Source of the DNA: Dryobates pubescens
Taxonomy: Eukaryota > Chordata > Aves > Piciformes > Picidae
Reading direction: 5' to 3'
Length of the DNA: 64,000 bases
NCBI RefSeq assembly: GCF_014839835.1
Contig: NC_071646.1
Coordinates: 1,116,001-1,180,000, forward strand
The translations under genes and the position numbers were made by a program. The notes beneath the pieces were generated by a model, which ran no database searches, was not told where the DNA came from, and was given only the letters and a program-made list of their open reading frames with translations. Within the stretch, counting starts at the first letter, position 1, and each line of letters starts with the position of its first letter. Of this stretch, positions 42,776-53,105 are shown piece by piece.

Positions 42776-43002
42776 CCAGCTCTCAGTCCACAAACCAAAC
42801 CCACTCAGAAGCAGAGGGGAGTATTTTAAGCCCCCCAGATACTCTACAAGTGACACTGCCTGGACATGCCCCAAACGGGTCCTGACTTGTCCTGGGCACA
42901 GCTCCCAAGGCGCTGGGAGCTGCTGGAGGGAATCAGGTTACAGAACAACACAGGCTGGACAGAGGACCAAGCTGACCAAAGGCATTCAGGCACCAGAGTA
43001 GG

Positions 43003-43372
43003 TGGGCAGCTGCTTAGCAAAGCCCAGCACCAGGGAGCCCGGGTGCTTAGCAAAGCCCAAAGCCCAGCACCACGGAGCCCAGGTGCTTAGCTAAGCCCAG
43101 CACCAGGGAGCCCGGGTGCTTAGCAAAGCCCAAAGCCCAGCACCACGGAGCCCAGGTGCTTAGCAAAGCCCAGCACCAGGGAGCCCGGGTGCTTAGCAAA
43201 GCCCAAAGCCCAGCACCACGGAGCCCAGGTGCTTAGCTAAGCCCAGCACCACGGAGCCCAGGTGCTTAGCAAAGCCCAAAGCCCAGCACCACGGAGCCCA
43301 GGTGCTTAGCTAAGCCCAGCACCACGGAGCCCAGGTGCTTAGCAAAGCCCAAAGCCCAGCACCACGGACTCA
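43003..43372. repeat. 33/40-bp minisatellite, about 10 copies
   Basis: Units contain GTGCTTAGCAAAGCCC and CCAGCACCACGGAGCCC. An extra AAAGCCC in some copies makes the 40-bp form. GCTTAGCTAAGC variants are themselves palindromic. Confidence 0.93.
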
Positions 43373-43864
43373 TGGGGGCTGAGAAGCTTCTAGGAGCCTG
43401 TGCTGTAGGCTGCCAGGGATCCAGAGGTGCTGCCAAACGTGGCCTGAGCGAGCAGCAGGCTGAAACCCTCTTTGTTTCCCGGCCATGGCCACGTCCTCCC
43501 TCTTCCCCCCAGCCGCATTTCACAGCTCCACTCCCAGCCCTTATTTCCCAACCGGCTGTTTTGAAAGGGACTTCTTAGCTCTAAGTGCAGGCTGGGCTTA
43601 AGACTCTTGCTTTATTGTTTACCCTGCCTGCTAGGCCTGTTTCTGGGGTCAGACCCAGGTTACCAATTAAAGCTGTGATTAAACACCGCTGGCCCAGCTT
43701 ACCCCTGGGCTTTTTTTCCCCCCCCCCCCTCCCTCCTTTAAATTCCCTTAACCGGGGGTGGCAACCAGGTGGCTGCTGGCACAATTGTGTCTGTGCCAGG
43801 CAGTGAGAGCTGGAGGGAGCCAACAATTGTGTTTTTTCACTGCTCACAACTGCTCCCAGAGACT

Positions 43865-44395
43865 TTTGGCCAAGATTACTTTTTTTGGTTGGGTTTGGGT
43901 TCATTTCGGTGCTGGTTTGGTTTGCTTTGGGGTTTTTGGGGGTTGGTTTGGTTTGTTTGCTTTCTTTAGGGCTTTCTGGTGCTGGTTTGGTTTGCTTTGG
44001 GGTTGGTTTGCTTTGCTTTGGGGTTTTTGGGGGTTGAGTTGGTTTGCTTTGGGGTTGGTTTGGTTTGTTTGCTTTCTTTAGGGCTTTTTGGTGTTGGTTT
44101 GGTTTGCTTCGGGGTTTTATTGTTGTTGCTTTTGTTTGCTTGCTTTGGGGTTTGTTTTGGTGCTGGGTTTGTTTGTTTGCTTTCTTTGGGGTTTTAGTGG
44201 TGTTGGGTTTGTTTGCTTTGGGTTTTTTGGTGTGGGGTTGGTTTGTTTGCTTGCTTTGGGGTTTGTTTTGGTGCTGGGTTTGTTGGGTTGCTTGCTTTGG
44301 GGTTTGTTTTGGTGCTGGGTTTGTTGGGTTGCTTGCTTTGGGGTTTGTTTTGGTGCTGGGTTTGTTGGTTTGCTTTTTTTGGGGGGTTGGTTTGT
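43865..44395. repeat. G/T-only low-complexity tract with 45-46-bp periodicity
   Basis: The + strand has almost no A or C for over 500 bases. Blocks such as GCTTTGGGGTTTG and TTTTGGTGCTGGGTTTG recur, most regularly at 44235-44360. Confidence 0.92.
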
Positions 44396-45739
44396 GCTTT
44401 TCTTCCCTCCCCAAACCCTTCTCAAGTCCTAAGGAAGGCAGCTAGCCAGGATGGGTGACAACTAATTCAGCAATCTGCGGGCCAGGTCTCCTCGGGGCTG
44501 GGGGAAGGCCTTGGGTGTTAATTCTGTGCCATCCTTTTCGCTGCTGCTAACAAGGGGGTGTGGATGCGCGCCGGGGCTCTCTGGCCGGCAGCTGATGGTG
44601 CTCTAATGGCACTCGAGCGCAGCTCGGGGTGGCTGCGCTGCCTCTCCTGCCGTCGGAACTCTAAGCCCAGCAGACTTAAGAAAAACACCACACAAAAGGT
44701 GTCGTCATCACCCCCCCCAAAACCATAACAAGTCGGCGAGCAGCGTGGGAACAGCTGCACGCTGGGAGCTGCTGACTCCTGAAAAGCCTCAGTCCCTGCG
44801 AGCAGCTCAGGGCCGTCCCGGAGGTTTTTAACCCTTGCCTGAAAGCCAAAACGTTTCCCCTTTTCGTGCAAGGCTGCTTGGGAGCCTCCCGTGGATGAAG
44901 AGGGGGCCAGAGGCGTTTGAAGCCCGACCTGAACTCCTAATTCCAGTCCAACCAGTTCCAGATCCAATCACTGGGGAGAACTTCAGCGGGGTTTGGGGTG
45001 GGTTGATTTTAATTCTTTCTTTGGTTTTTTTTTAATTGAAATCTAAATGCTCTCAGCCATCCATCCCCAGCTAAACACAGGCTGGGAACTAACCCAGCCA
45101 GGAGAGAGCTTTAAAAGCAGCTCCAAGTTTTTTTTCTCTCTCTTTTTAAGCAGGAAATTTTATTTTCTAATTGCTTGTTTACCCTGGAACTCCTCAAAGC
45201 AATCTGGATGCCTGTGCTAAGTCTCAGGCCCTGTCTTTTAAGGCTGCAGCCTTCCTGTAACAGGGCCAGAAATTATGGGCACATAAAAACCTGCTTAGAG
45301 GTCCTTGAGCTCCACAGGAAATCTCCTATTGGAAGAGCTTAATGCAGACAATCTGATTTGGGAGCCCAGGACCCTGTGTCCAGCCATCTGAACACACAGA
45401 CAGGCACAAGACAAAGGCTCTAAGCTGGGGGAAGGGAGGCTGTGGAAAGAAGGATGATGGAGAAGAAATGGGAGCTCTGAGTCTGGTGGCACCACTTCAT
45501 TCCCAGCCACTTGTGGAGCAGGGGGGACCAGGGGAACCTGCTTGCCAAGGTTAGATCATCAGCCAGCACTTAAGGAGCACTGTTAGCCCTGATGGCAAAT
45601 CACCCTGCAGCACCCATTAGTGCTATTCTTGGCAGGCTGGAGGACAGAAGGCCTCCTGCTGCAATTATGGTTCACCTGCTCAGGACTGGACCATTCCATC
45701 CTTTTTTAAATGGGATCCTTCTGTTGGATCCAGAGATTG
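44396..45739. other. Intergenic, possible regulatory DNA
   Basis: No coding exon recognised. 44500-44680 is CpG-richer with ACTCGAGCGCAGCTCGGGG. 45010-45170 is A/T-rich. Confidence 0.35.
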
Positions 45740-45910
45740 CAGCAGGTTGGAAGGGACCCCCAAAGGTCAACTTGTCCAAGCCCCCCGCGGTCAGCAGGGA
45801 CACCCCCAAGCAGAGCAGGCTGCCCAGAGCCACTCTAGGTCTAGATGTGAAACAGTTCCTTTTCCCCAGCTCTCAGCTCCTCTGCTTAGACTCCAGGTGC
45901 TGCTCAGGCC
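45740..45910 (-). mobile_element. CR1 LINE 3' fragment (old)
   Basis: CAGGTTGGAAGGGACCCCCA, GGTCAACTTGTCCAAGCCCC and GCAGAGCAGGCTGCCCAGAG are a reversed CR1 end. Confidence 0.8.
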
Positions 45911-46860
45911 TCCTGTGCTTTCCCCCAGCAGAGAAGTGGAAGGTTTGTTTTGGCTGTTGCTGATAATATTCAGATCAAGGGCTCTGCTCCCAGGGTGGGT
46001 TTGATGCTTCCTAACTTTCTGCTGCTTCTGAGGGCACCCCCAGGCCCTGAGCATGGCTGGGGGGAGGCAGTGCAGGTGTGTTTGAAGTCCTGGAGCTGCG
46101 ACTGGCAAGGCTGGGACTGTGTTTATGCAAAGCTGCTTTCCAGGGGCCTCTGGCTGCTGCTGTACAAATCCCCTGCCTCAGCCTGCATTGTGCCCTGCTC
46201 TGGTTTCACATCACCCATGTGCTCTTTCATGTGTGTTGCTGATTTAGGGAGAGAGAGAAAAGCCCTCAGACTTTAATCCTTGGGTTTATTTCAAAGCTTA
46301 CAAAGGCAAATCTGGTTTATAGCAAGAGATTTGCTTGATTCCTCGTGCTCAGCAGATGAATGGAGCAGCAGATGGAGTGGGGAGGGGAGGACTGGAGGAC
46401 CCCTTGGCTCTGTCTTCTTGTTGGCTTGACCCCATGAATGCTGCCCAAAGTGCTCTCATTTAAGCTGTGCAGAGCACAAAATGGGGTCAGTACCCAGCTC
46501 TGCTTGGGCTCTCTCTCTTCTATCCACCTTTTCTAAGGTTTCCAGAGCTCTTTTCTCACTCTTTGCCCCGGCTTGTTGGTTACACCCTGCTCCTGAGCCA
46601 CCCCCTCTTGCTTCAGAAGGTGTGAAATGCCCTGGACGGTGCCTGCCCGTGTGAATGACACAGGTGTGAATAAAATGAGCTACAGACTGGAAGCAAAAGG
46701 CCTCAAAAAGGCCAATTACACCCTTGAGTCATGGGAGATAATTGGAGTCCTGGGACCTGCTGTACAAAGAGCTGCCGGGAAGCCTCTTGCCAGCCTGCTG
46801 CACGAAATCTTTGGAAGGGGCCCCGGTTAGGCTCCCCCCATGCCAAGAGCAGTGCCCAGG
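45911..46860. other. Intergenic, no gene recognised
   Basis: 46640-46770 looks less repetitive than its surroundings but has no exon features that I can support. Confidence 0.35.
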
Positions 46861-46879
46861 TGGGACAGGGCCCGGAGCA

Positions 46880-46965
46880 CTTTGATAAGAGCCGCGATAA
46901 GGGGGAGCTGTGCCGGCAGGTTCCATGCTGGCAGGGCACCGCCTCCTTCCCCCTCCTTATCAGGG
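46880..46965. promoter_or_regulatory. GATA-motif cluster about 1.6 kb upstream of BTG2
   Basis: GATAAG at 46884-46889 and 46896-46901 and CTTATC at 46956-46961, inside a CpG-rich patch that runs to about 47220. Three sites within 78 bp. Enhancer function is inferred. Confidence 0.4.
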
Positions 46966-47779
46966 AGCGCCGCGGCGAAAGCGCTGCGCCAGCGACGGGA
47001 GCGGCGCTGTGGGAACCGGCCCCGGCTCAGCCTCTGCGGGGCTGCTCCTCGGGCAGAGGCGAACCCGGATGAGCTCATTCCCCTGCCTCGCTTTTCTCCA
47101 GCTGCACCCACCGCTGGTGGAGATGCCACAGGAGGCCCCGGCCGCAGGAGGGGAGCGCCAGGGATCGCAGCGGGGCTGCGGCTTCAGATCCTCCCCCGGC
47201 GCACACCGAGGGAGGCATCTGGGGCTGCCAGACAATGGCTCCAAACCATCCCAGCCCTCTGCCAGGGGAATAGTCATTCAGAAATCCCATCCTGTTTTGA
47301 TACTAACTCTCTCATGGTTGATCAAAGCACAGGAGCTTGGCCTCCTCCTGTTGCTTTAGCTTCGGGCCAGTTTCAGCAGAGGCTGGGCCTTGATGCTGGG
47401 CAGCGTGGCTGGCAGCCGGGCCAGCTGGTGCAGCTCCCCGGTTTGTAGTGGCTTTAAGGCGCTGCTTCCATCTCACTAAGCATCAGGGCCACGCAGCAGT
47501 TCTCCTCTCCCCCCCTCCTGGGCTGGATGGAGGCAACTGAGGACGCCTGGTTCTGCCCCATGCTTGCCTTGGCTTGCTCTCCCTGCTCTGCGAGCGGACA
47601 CCTCCTCTGTGCTGGAGCCACCTCCCCCTGGATCCTGCTCTTCCTCCAGCCAAAAGTCAGGCTGGAGGGAGCCACCGGGTCCTGGGGTGTCTGCCCTTGC
47701 TCCTCACCTCAAACACTCCTCAGACAGCAAGATGAAAGTGGTCACTGTCACATTCCCCCTCATCTTCCTCACCTCTCTG

Positions 47780-48175
47780 GCAGTTGAGGGACCTGGGGTT
47801 GTTCAGCCTGGAGGAGAGGAGGCTGAGGGGAGACCTCCTTGCTCTCTACAGCTCCCTGAGAGGAGGTTGGAGCCAGGTGGGGGTTGGTCTCCTCTCCCTA
47901 GTAACAAGCAATAGGCTGAGGGGAAATGGCTTCACCTTGCAGCCCAGGAGGTTTAGGTTGGGCATCAGAAGAAACTTCTTCCCTGAAAGGGTTCTCCAAG
48001 CCTGGCACAGGCTGCCCGGGGAGGTGACTGAACCCCCATCCCTGGAGGGGTTTCAGAGCCACAGAGATGTGGTGCTGAGGGCCACGGGCTAGCACCAGAC
48101 ATGGCAGAGTTAGAGAACGGCTGGACTGGATGGACTTAAAGCTCATTTCCAACCAAAACGATTCCACGACCCCGA
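47780..48175 (+). mobile_element. CR1 LINE 3' fragment, nearly complete tail
   Basis: TTGAGGGACCTGGGGTTGTT, GAGGAGAGGAGGCTGAGGGG, TTTAGGTTGGGCATCAGAAG, ATGTGGTGCTGAGGGCCACG and GGACTGGATGGACTTAAAGC. It ends about 170 bp before the BTG2 promoter block. Confidence 0.93.
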
Positions 48176-48345
48176 AGTCTCCCCCAACACCGAGAGCCCC
48201 GAGAGAGGTCTCTGCTGCGGGGCGCGGGGGTGCGGGGAGCTGCAGCGGACCAAACCCTGTCCCAATCCTCCTACTCCTCCCGCTGCTAGGTCAGCCCCAA
48301 AAATAGCCCTCCGGTAACTCCCTCCCCCAGCTATTGTCATCGTGG

Positions 48346-48440
48346 TGACGACGTCAGCGCTGCCCCGGTGCTGAGCTCAGCCGCACTGTGCCAATGGCTG
48401 CCGCCGCGCCGGGGCCGCCTCCCGCCGCTGCCCTATTTAA
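48346..48440 (+). promoter_or_regulatory. BTG2 promoter: CRE-like palindrome, CCAAT box, TATA-like box
   Basis: TGACGACGTCA at 48346-48356 is a CRE with one extra central base. CCAAT lies at 48391-48395 and TATTTAA at 48434-48440, about 100 bp before the ATG. This fits an immediate-early, stress-inducible gene. Motifs seen; usage inferred. Confidence 0.6.
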
Positions 48441-48537
48441 CGGCAGCGCCGAGCCGGAGGCTCAGACTGAGCCCAGCACAACCCAGCGCGGAGTCGCCGC
48501 CGTTACCGGGACCCTTCCGCCTCGCCGGAGCCCAGCA

Positions 48538-50074
48538 ATGAGCCAGCGCCAGAACCAGCGCCGCGGCCCCCGGCCCGACATGGCCCCGGAGATCGCCGCC
48601 GCCGTCGGTTTCGTCTCCAGCCTGTTGCGGACTCGGGGCTGTGTCAGCGAGCAGCAGCTGCAGGTCTTCAGCGGGGCGTTGCGGGAGGCCCTCGCAGGTG
48701 AGGAGGAGGAAGAGAGCAGCTGCTTTGTCGGGAGGAAGGATCGGGGTTGAAATCCACTCCAGCCTCTTTCTGTCGTCCCCCCACCCCGGGGCTGTGTGCC
48801 CACCGGTGTCCTTCCTCAGATCCCCTCGTGTTGCTCTCAGGACCTGCTGCCCCCTTCCGGGTGCCCACCCCTGCCTGTCCCTGGCACCCGGCTGTGTCCT
48901 CCTTGATGCCAGGTACCTACGTGTGCGCCTCCCTGGCTACCCTCCCGTGGGGGACCATTGTGTGCCTCTCCCTGGCCACCCTCCCGTGTCCCCGAGGGGT
49001 GCTGGGCAGCTGCTGCCTAAGCCCCGAAGGTGAGCAGGTTCCCTGCCTGGTCTGAGGGTTTTGTGCAGCTCCCCCCCTGCCCTCTCTCAGCCGTAGCCCA
49101 TCTGCTTGAAGCCCTTCCTGCTAGGGCTTGATAGGGATAATCCAAAGCTGCTCTGTATCCCCCGGCAAGAAGAGCTCAGCCCTGTGGTGGAGAGGTTTTG
49201 GCACTCCCCGCAAGTGTCTGGGGTTGGGCACGGAGTGGGTGGGTCAGGGGTCCCCTCCCAGCTGAGCACAGCCCTGTGTTATCAGCCCGAAGGAGGGGAG
49301 GTTTGTTTGCCGCTGTGCTGAGATAAGGGACAGCGACATGCCCGGAACTTTAAGAGAATGACCTGGATGCTGCTCCCAGCTGTGGTCCTTTGTTGGTGGT
49401 GATACGGTATCTGCCCCAGCGGTGTGGTACCTACCCCAGCAGCTGGTGAGGAGGCCTCGGTTGAGGTCCCATCGCCCTCCGTGGCACCGTTGCCCTGCCT
49501 GGGGTTTCTTGGAGCCAAAGAGCTGCGCCGTGGAGCAGGCAGTGGCTGAGGATCTGAGTGCTTGGCTCTGGATCCTCCATCTGCGGGAGGCAGCTGAAGG
49601 AGGTCTCAGTTTCCTCCACCCCCGCAGCGAGATCTCGGAGCCCCTTGGGGAGCCGCGGCGGGACCGCGCACGCCGCCTGCGAGCCGCGGCTGACGGCTCC
49701 TCTCCGCTTGCCTTGCAGAGCACTACAAGCACCACTGGTTTCCCGAGAAGCCCTTCAAAGGCTCCGGGTACCGCTGCATCCGCATCAACCACAAGATGGA
49801 CCCCATCATCAGCAAGGCAGCCAGCCAGATCGGACTCAGCCTCCCGCAGCTCTACCAGCTCCTGCCCAGCGAGCTGACGCTCTGGGTGGACCCTTACGAG
49901 GTCTCCTATCGCATCGGGGAGGATGGCTCCATCTGTGTCTTGTACGAAGCAACTGCGAGCAAGGCTGCCGGCCCCAAAGCCGCCAGCTCCTGCGGGATGC
50001 TCACCTGTAAGAACCAGCTGATGCTGGGCCGCACCAGCCCCTCCAAGAACTACATCATGACTGTCTCCAGCTAA
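48538..50074 (+). CDS. BTG2: BTG2, BTG/Tob antiproliferative protein
   Basis: Two coding exons, 48538-48697 and 49719-50074, with a phase-1 intron of 1021 bp. They give 171 aa (human 158). The BTG domain is complete: [20 protein letters not shown] with the Box A segment [20 protein letters not shown], then [20 protein letters not shown] (Box B) and the C-terminal SPSKNY. BTG2 binds the CCR4-NOT deadenylase CNOT7/8 through this domain and joins it to PRMT1 and mRNA decay. It is a p53- and growth-factor-inducible brake on the cell cycle. The N-terminus has a Gln/Arg-rich stretch ([12 protein letters not shown]) longer than in mammals, and a small Ala-rich insert ([14 protein letters not shown]) precedes the tail. 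The first ATG has a purine at -3; the second Met at residue 15 is the alternative. Confidence 0.97.
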
Positions 50075-53000
50075 GCCCTCCCTCCTCCTCCTCCTCCTCC
50101 TCTCGTCCTTCACCCGCTGCCAAGACACAGCCTACTGTAATACCTCACCTGAGGATTTATTTTTTAAGATGAAGAGCTATTTATATATTTTTTAAGAAAA
50201 CAGAAAACCAACCAGAAAACAGCCAGGAAAAGAACCCCAAGAATTAAAATGTTTGGGTGCTGCTGGGACCAGCGGCGGTGCCCCAGGTGCCTTTTTTTTC
50301 CCCCCCTCTCCTCCTCTTCTGTGTTTTTAAAGCTGTTGCAAGCTCGTGAGTTTTTGATCCTGAAGCTGAGCTCTACCTAAGCTAGTGTTGGATGGCGACT
50401 CGGGGCTGGCTCTGGCTCGCTGGAGGAGAGGCAAGAGCCAGGCTGGGAAGTGTGGCTTGGTGGTGGGAGATGCCTGCGTGGCCTCCTTGCCGTCCTGCTG
50501 CCCAGCGGTGCTGGGTAGCTGTTGGAGGAGGGATGGAGGAGTTGTTGTCTTCCCTCCACTAACTTCAGCACTCCCCAGCTGCTCTGCTCCCTCTGAGGCC
50601 TGGATACGCTGTCTGGGGAGCCTTGCCTTGGGGCTGGGTGATGCTGGGGACCCTCCTTTGCTCTTGCACATCTCCTCTGGACCCATTCACTCCGTGAGTG
50701 CTGCAGCTCTGCTCTGCCCTGCTCCTGGGCACAAAGCAAGGGGGAAAAAGGACCTGGCCCCAGCCCCTCCATCTTTCCTGCCTGCTGCTGGGCTGAAAAG
50801 GGCCACCCCTGGCTCTGTGTGCTGTGAAGTGGAGCAAGGCAGAGCTGAGCTGGGGGTCAAGCTGTGCAGAGAACCCTCCCCCCAAGATGAACTTTGCAGC
50901 TCCTGTGGTGGCCTTGGAGTGCTGCTTGTTCCCAGTGCTCCCCAGTGCCTGGCTGCCACCCACTGCTCGTTGCACACTGAGAAGGGTGCTCCAGACCCTG
51001 AAACCAGCACCCAAGAGCTGTGAATTCACAAAGCCTTTCTGCTGTGGGTGGCTTAGACATCAGCCACCACCTGCTCCTGTGTGGCCTCTCTGCACTCCCA
51101 AGAGCAGACTCTGGCCCCTTGCTTGCAAGAGTTGCCTGATCCGATGCTGACGACTTGCTGTGGCACTTCTCCGAGCTGCTTCAGCTCCTCTGCCTTGTGC
51201 TGTAGAGGTTGGTGTGAGAGAGCTCCCTCCATTGCCCTGGCTCTTGGAAGTGTTGGGGGGGGTGTCTCTTTCTCCTGTGTGTGGGGTGCTCAGGTGCTTT
51301 GGGGTCTTCACATTGCTTTTAAAGTCACAGCACTTCTTGCCCCTCTGAGTGATCTGTCCCTGGGAGCTGTCTCTGTTGCTACCTTGGCAAGAGACAGCTT
51401 TTGGCTCTGGCCTCTTGGTGCACACCTGGTTTGCACGACGAGTGCCTGCTCCTGTGCCCTCTCTGTCCAAGCAAAAACTCTTCCTGGACTCCTGGTGGTA
51501 CTCAGGGAGACTTTGCCCGAGAATTGTGCAGGATGTGGCCTTCAGACTGCTGTGGCTTGGGTGGGAGCTGGAAGTGCTGCCTTCAAAACCTCTCCCACCT
51601 GTTGGGAATGAGCCTTTTTGCCAGGATGCTCTCTGTCCACTGCCTCTTTGGTGGGTTTCCCTCACCAGCTGGTGCTCCTCCAGGGCTCCTGGGAGAAGGG
51701 ATTGGCAAAGCAGGGCCTTGACCTGGTGGTTTGTAAGGAAACTTTCCCAGGTTTGCCTCTCAGCACATCTTATTTGTGTGCTGTTTCTTTTCCACCTTTC
51801 CCTTTCCTGAGCTGGCAGCTTGGTGGTGGAAGCAGAGCTGCTCCTGCCCAGCCTTTGGTGAACCAAGTTCTCAGACATTTGTGCAATATATTTCCAAATC
51901 TTGGGTGCTCTGGGGGAGAGAGAGAGAGAGAGGAAGGAAACCTCCCTCCCCATCATCTGCCACAGGCTCTTAGCTTCTCTAATGTCTCAGACCTGCAGCC
52001 CAGTGCAGCTCCCCAGCTCTCACCTCAGCTCAGATGTTTTCTATCAGCTTCATAAATCAAAGAATTCCAGAACTGGAATCCCAGACTTCCAATTCTGTCC
52101 CTTTCAGGTGTCAAGGGGTGAGCTCTGTTTGTCCTTCAGCAGCAAGAGCAGGCTGGGTTGGCTCTTGGAAGTTGCATCACTTCCCTCTGCATCACTTGAA
52201 AACTTCTCCTGGCAGCACAGCAGAGGCTGAACTGCAGCACTGGGGCTTTACCCTTGGTGAACTTGTGCAATAGGTGACCTCACCAAGAGGGGAGTTTGGC
52301 AACTTCCAAAGAAAAGCCAATTCCCTTTTCAGGGAAAAAGGGATCTTGGGGTTTTTTTGGGGGGGAGTCCTCACTTCCCCTGCTTGCTTAGGTGGGGGGA
52401 AACACAAAAGCCCAGAGGGAGAACTGCATCCAGGAGGAGCAGTGCTTGCTTGGCTGAGCCTCCTCGCCTGCATGTGGAGCTTCCTGAGGGCTGCTACTTC
52501 CTTGGCACCATCCAAAGCAGTCTCAACATTCACCCCCACCCCCACACTTTTCTTTACTCTCTCCCCTCCCTCTTCCCAGCATCTTTTGTTCAGGAACAGC
52601 CCACACCAAAGGAATACACTAAACCTGCTCCTACCGCTGCACCCACCCCCAGAACCAGCCCAGCCTTAACCCCTGCTGCGGAGGAGTCTGCTGGAGGGGG
52701 GGGGGGTCTGGTGGTTTTGTGTTTAGCTTCCCAAACCTGGGTGAAATCCATTTCTCTCCTAGCTGGTTGCACATGAAAGCTGTGAATTAGTCTCTCTGTT
52801 GCCTTTTCGGTGTTGCCTCCAAGCCTGCCCCTGACAGTGCCTCGGAGGTGCTTCTGTCTGGGCTTTGTCTGGGGTGGGTGGGGGTTGTGTTTAAGGAGCT
52901 GGACTGTTGAACGGGACCTGCTGCTTGCTCTGTTGTGGTGGTGTTCCTTTTTGTACCCCAGAGAAGGGGAAGGGAGCTTGTGAGCTGCGCTGGGAGGAGG

Positions 53001-53105
53001 GGGGTGGCCGGTTCCCGGTTGTACAGCAGTGTTTTTATACCCAGGGTGTACAGATCCTTTTGACAGAGGCTTTTGTTACTTTAATAAAAATGTAGCAGGA
53101 ATAAA
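50075..53105 (+). other. BTG2 3' untranslated region
   Basis: About 3.0 kb from the stop codon to twin AATAAA signals. A (CTC)n run at 50083-50102 is followed by an AU-rich block, 50150-50200, with ATTTA at 50155-50159 and 50179-50183, as expected for an unstable immediate-early mRNA. A proximal ATTAAA at 50243-50248 could give a short form. Confidence 0.7.
53083..53105 (+). terminator. BTG2 polyadenylation signals (two AATAAA)
   Basis: AATAAA at 53083-53088 and again at 53100-53105, after a T-rich stretch. Confidence 0.75.

Noticed and set aside
43581-44445. Lys/Asn/Pro/Thr-rich minus frame and Phe/Gly/Leu-rich plus frames
   Set aside because: Direct consequence of the G/T-only tract.
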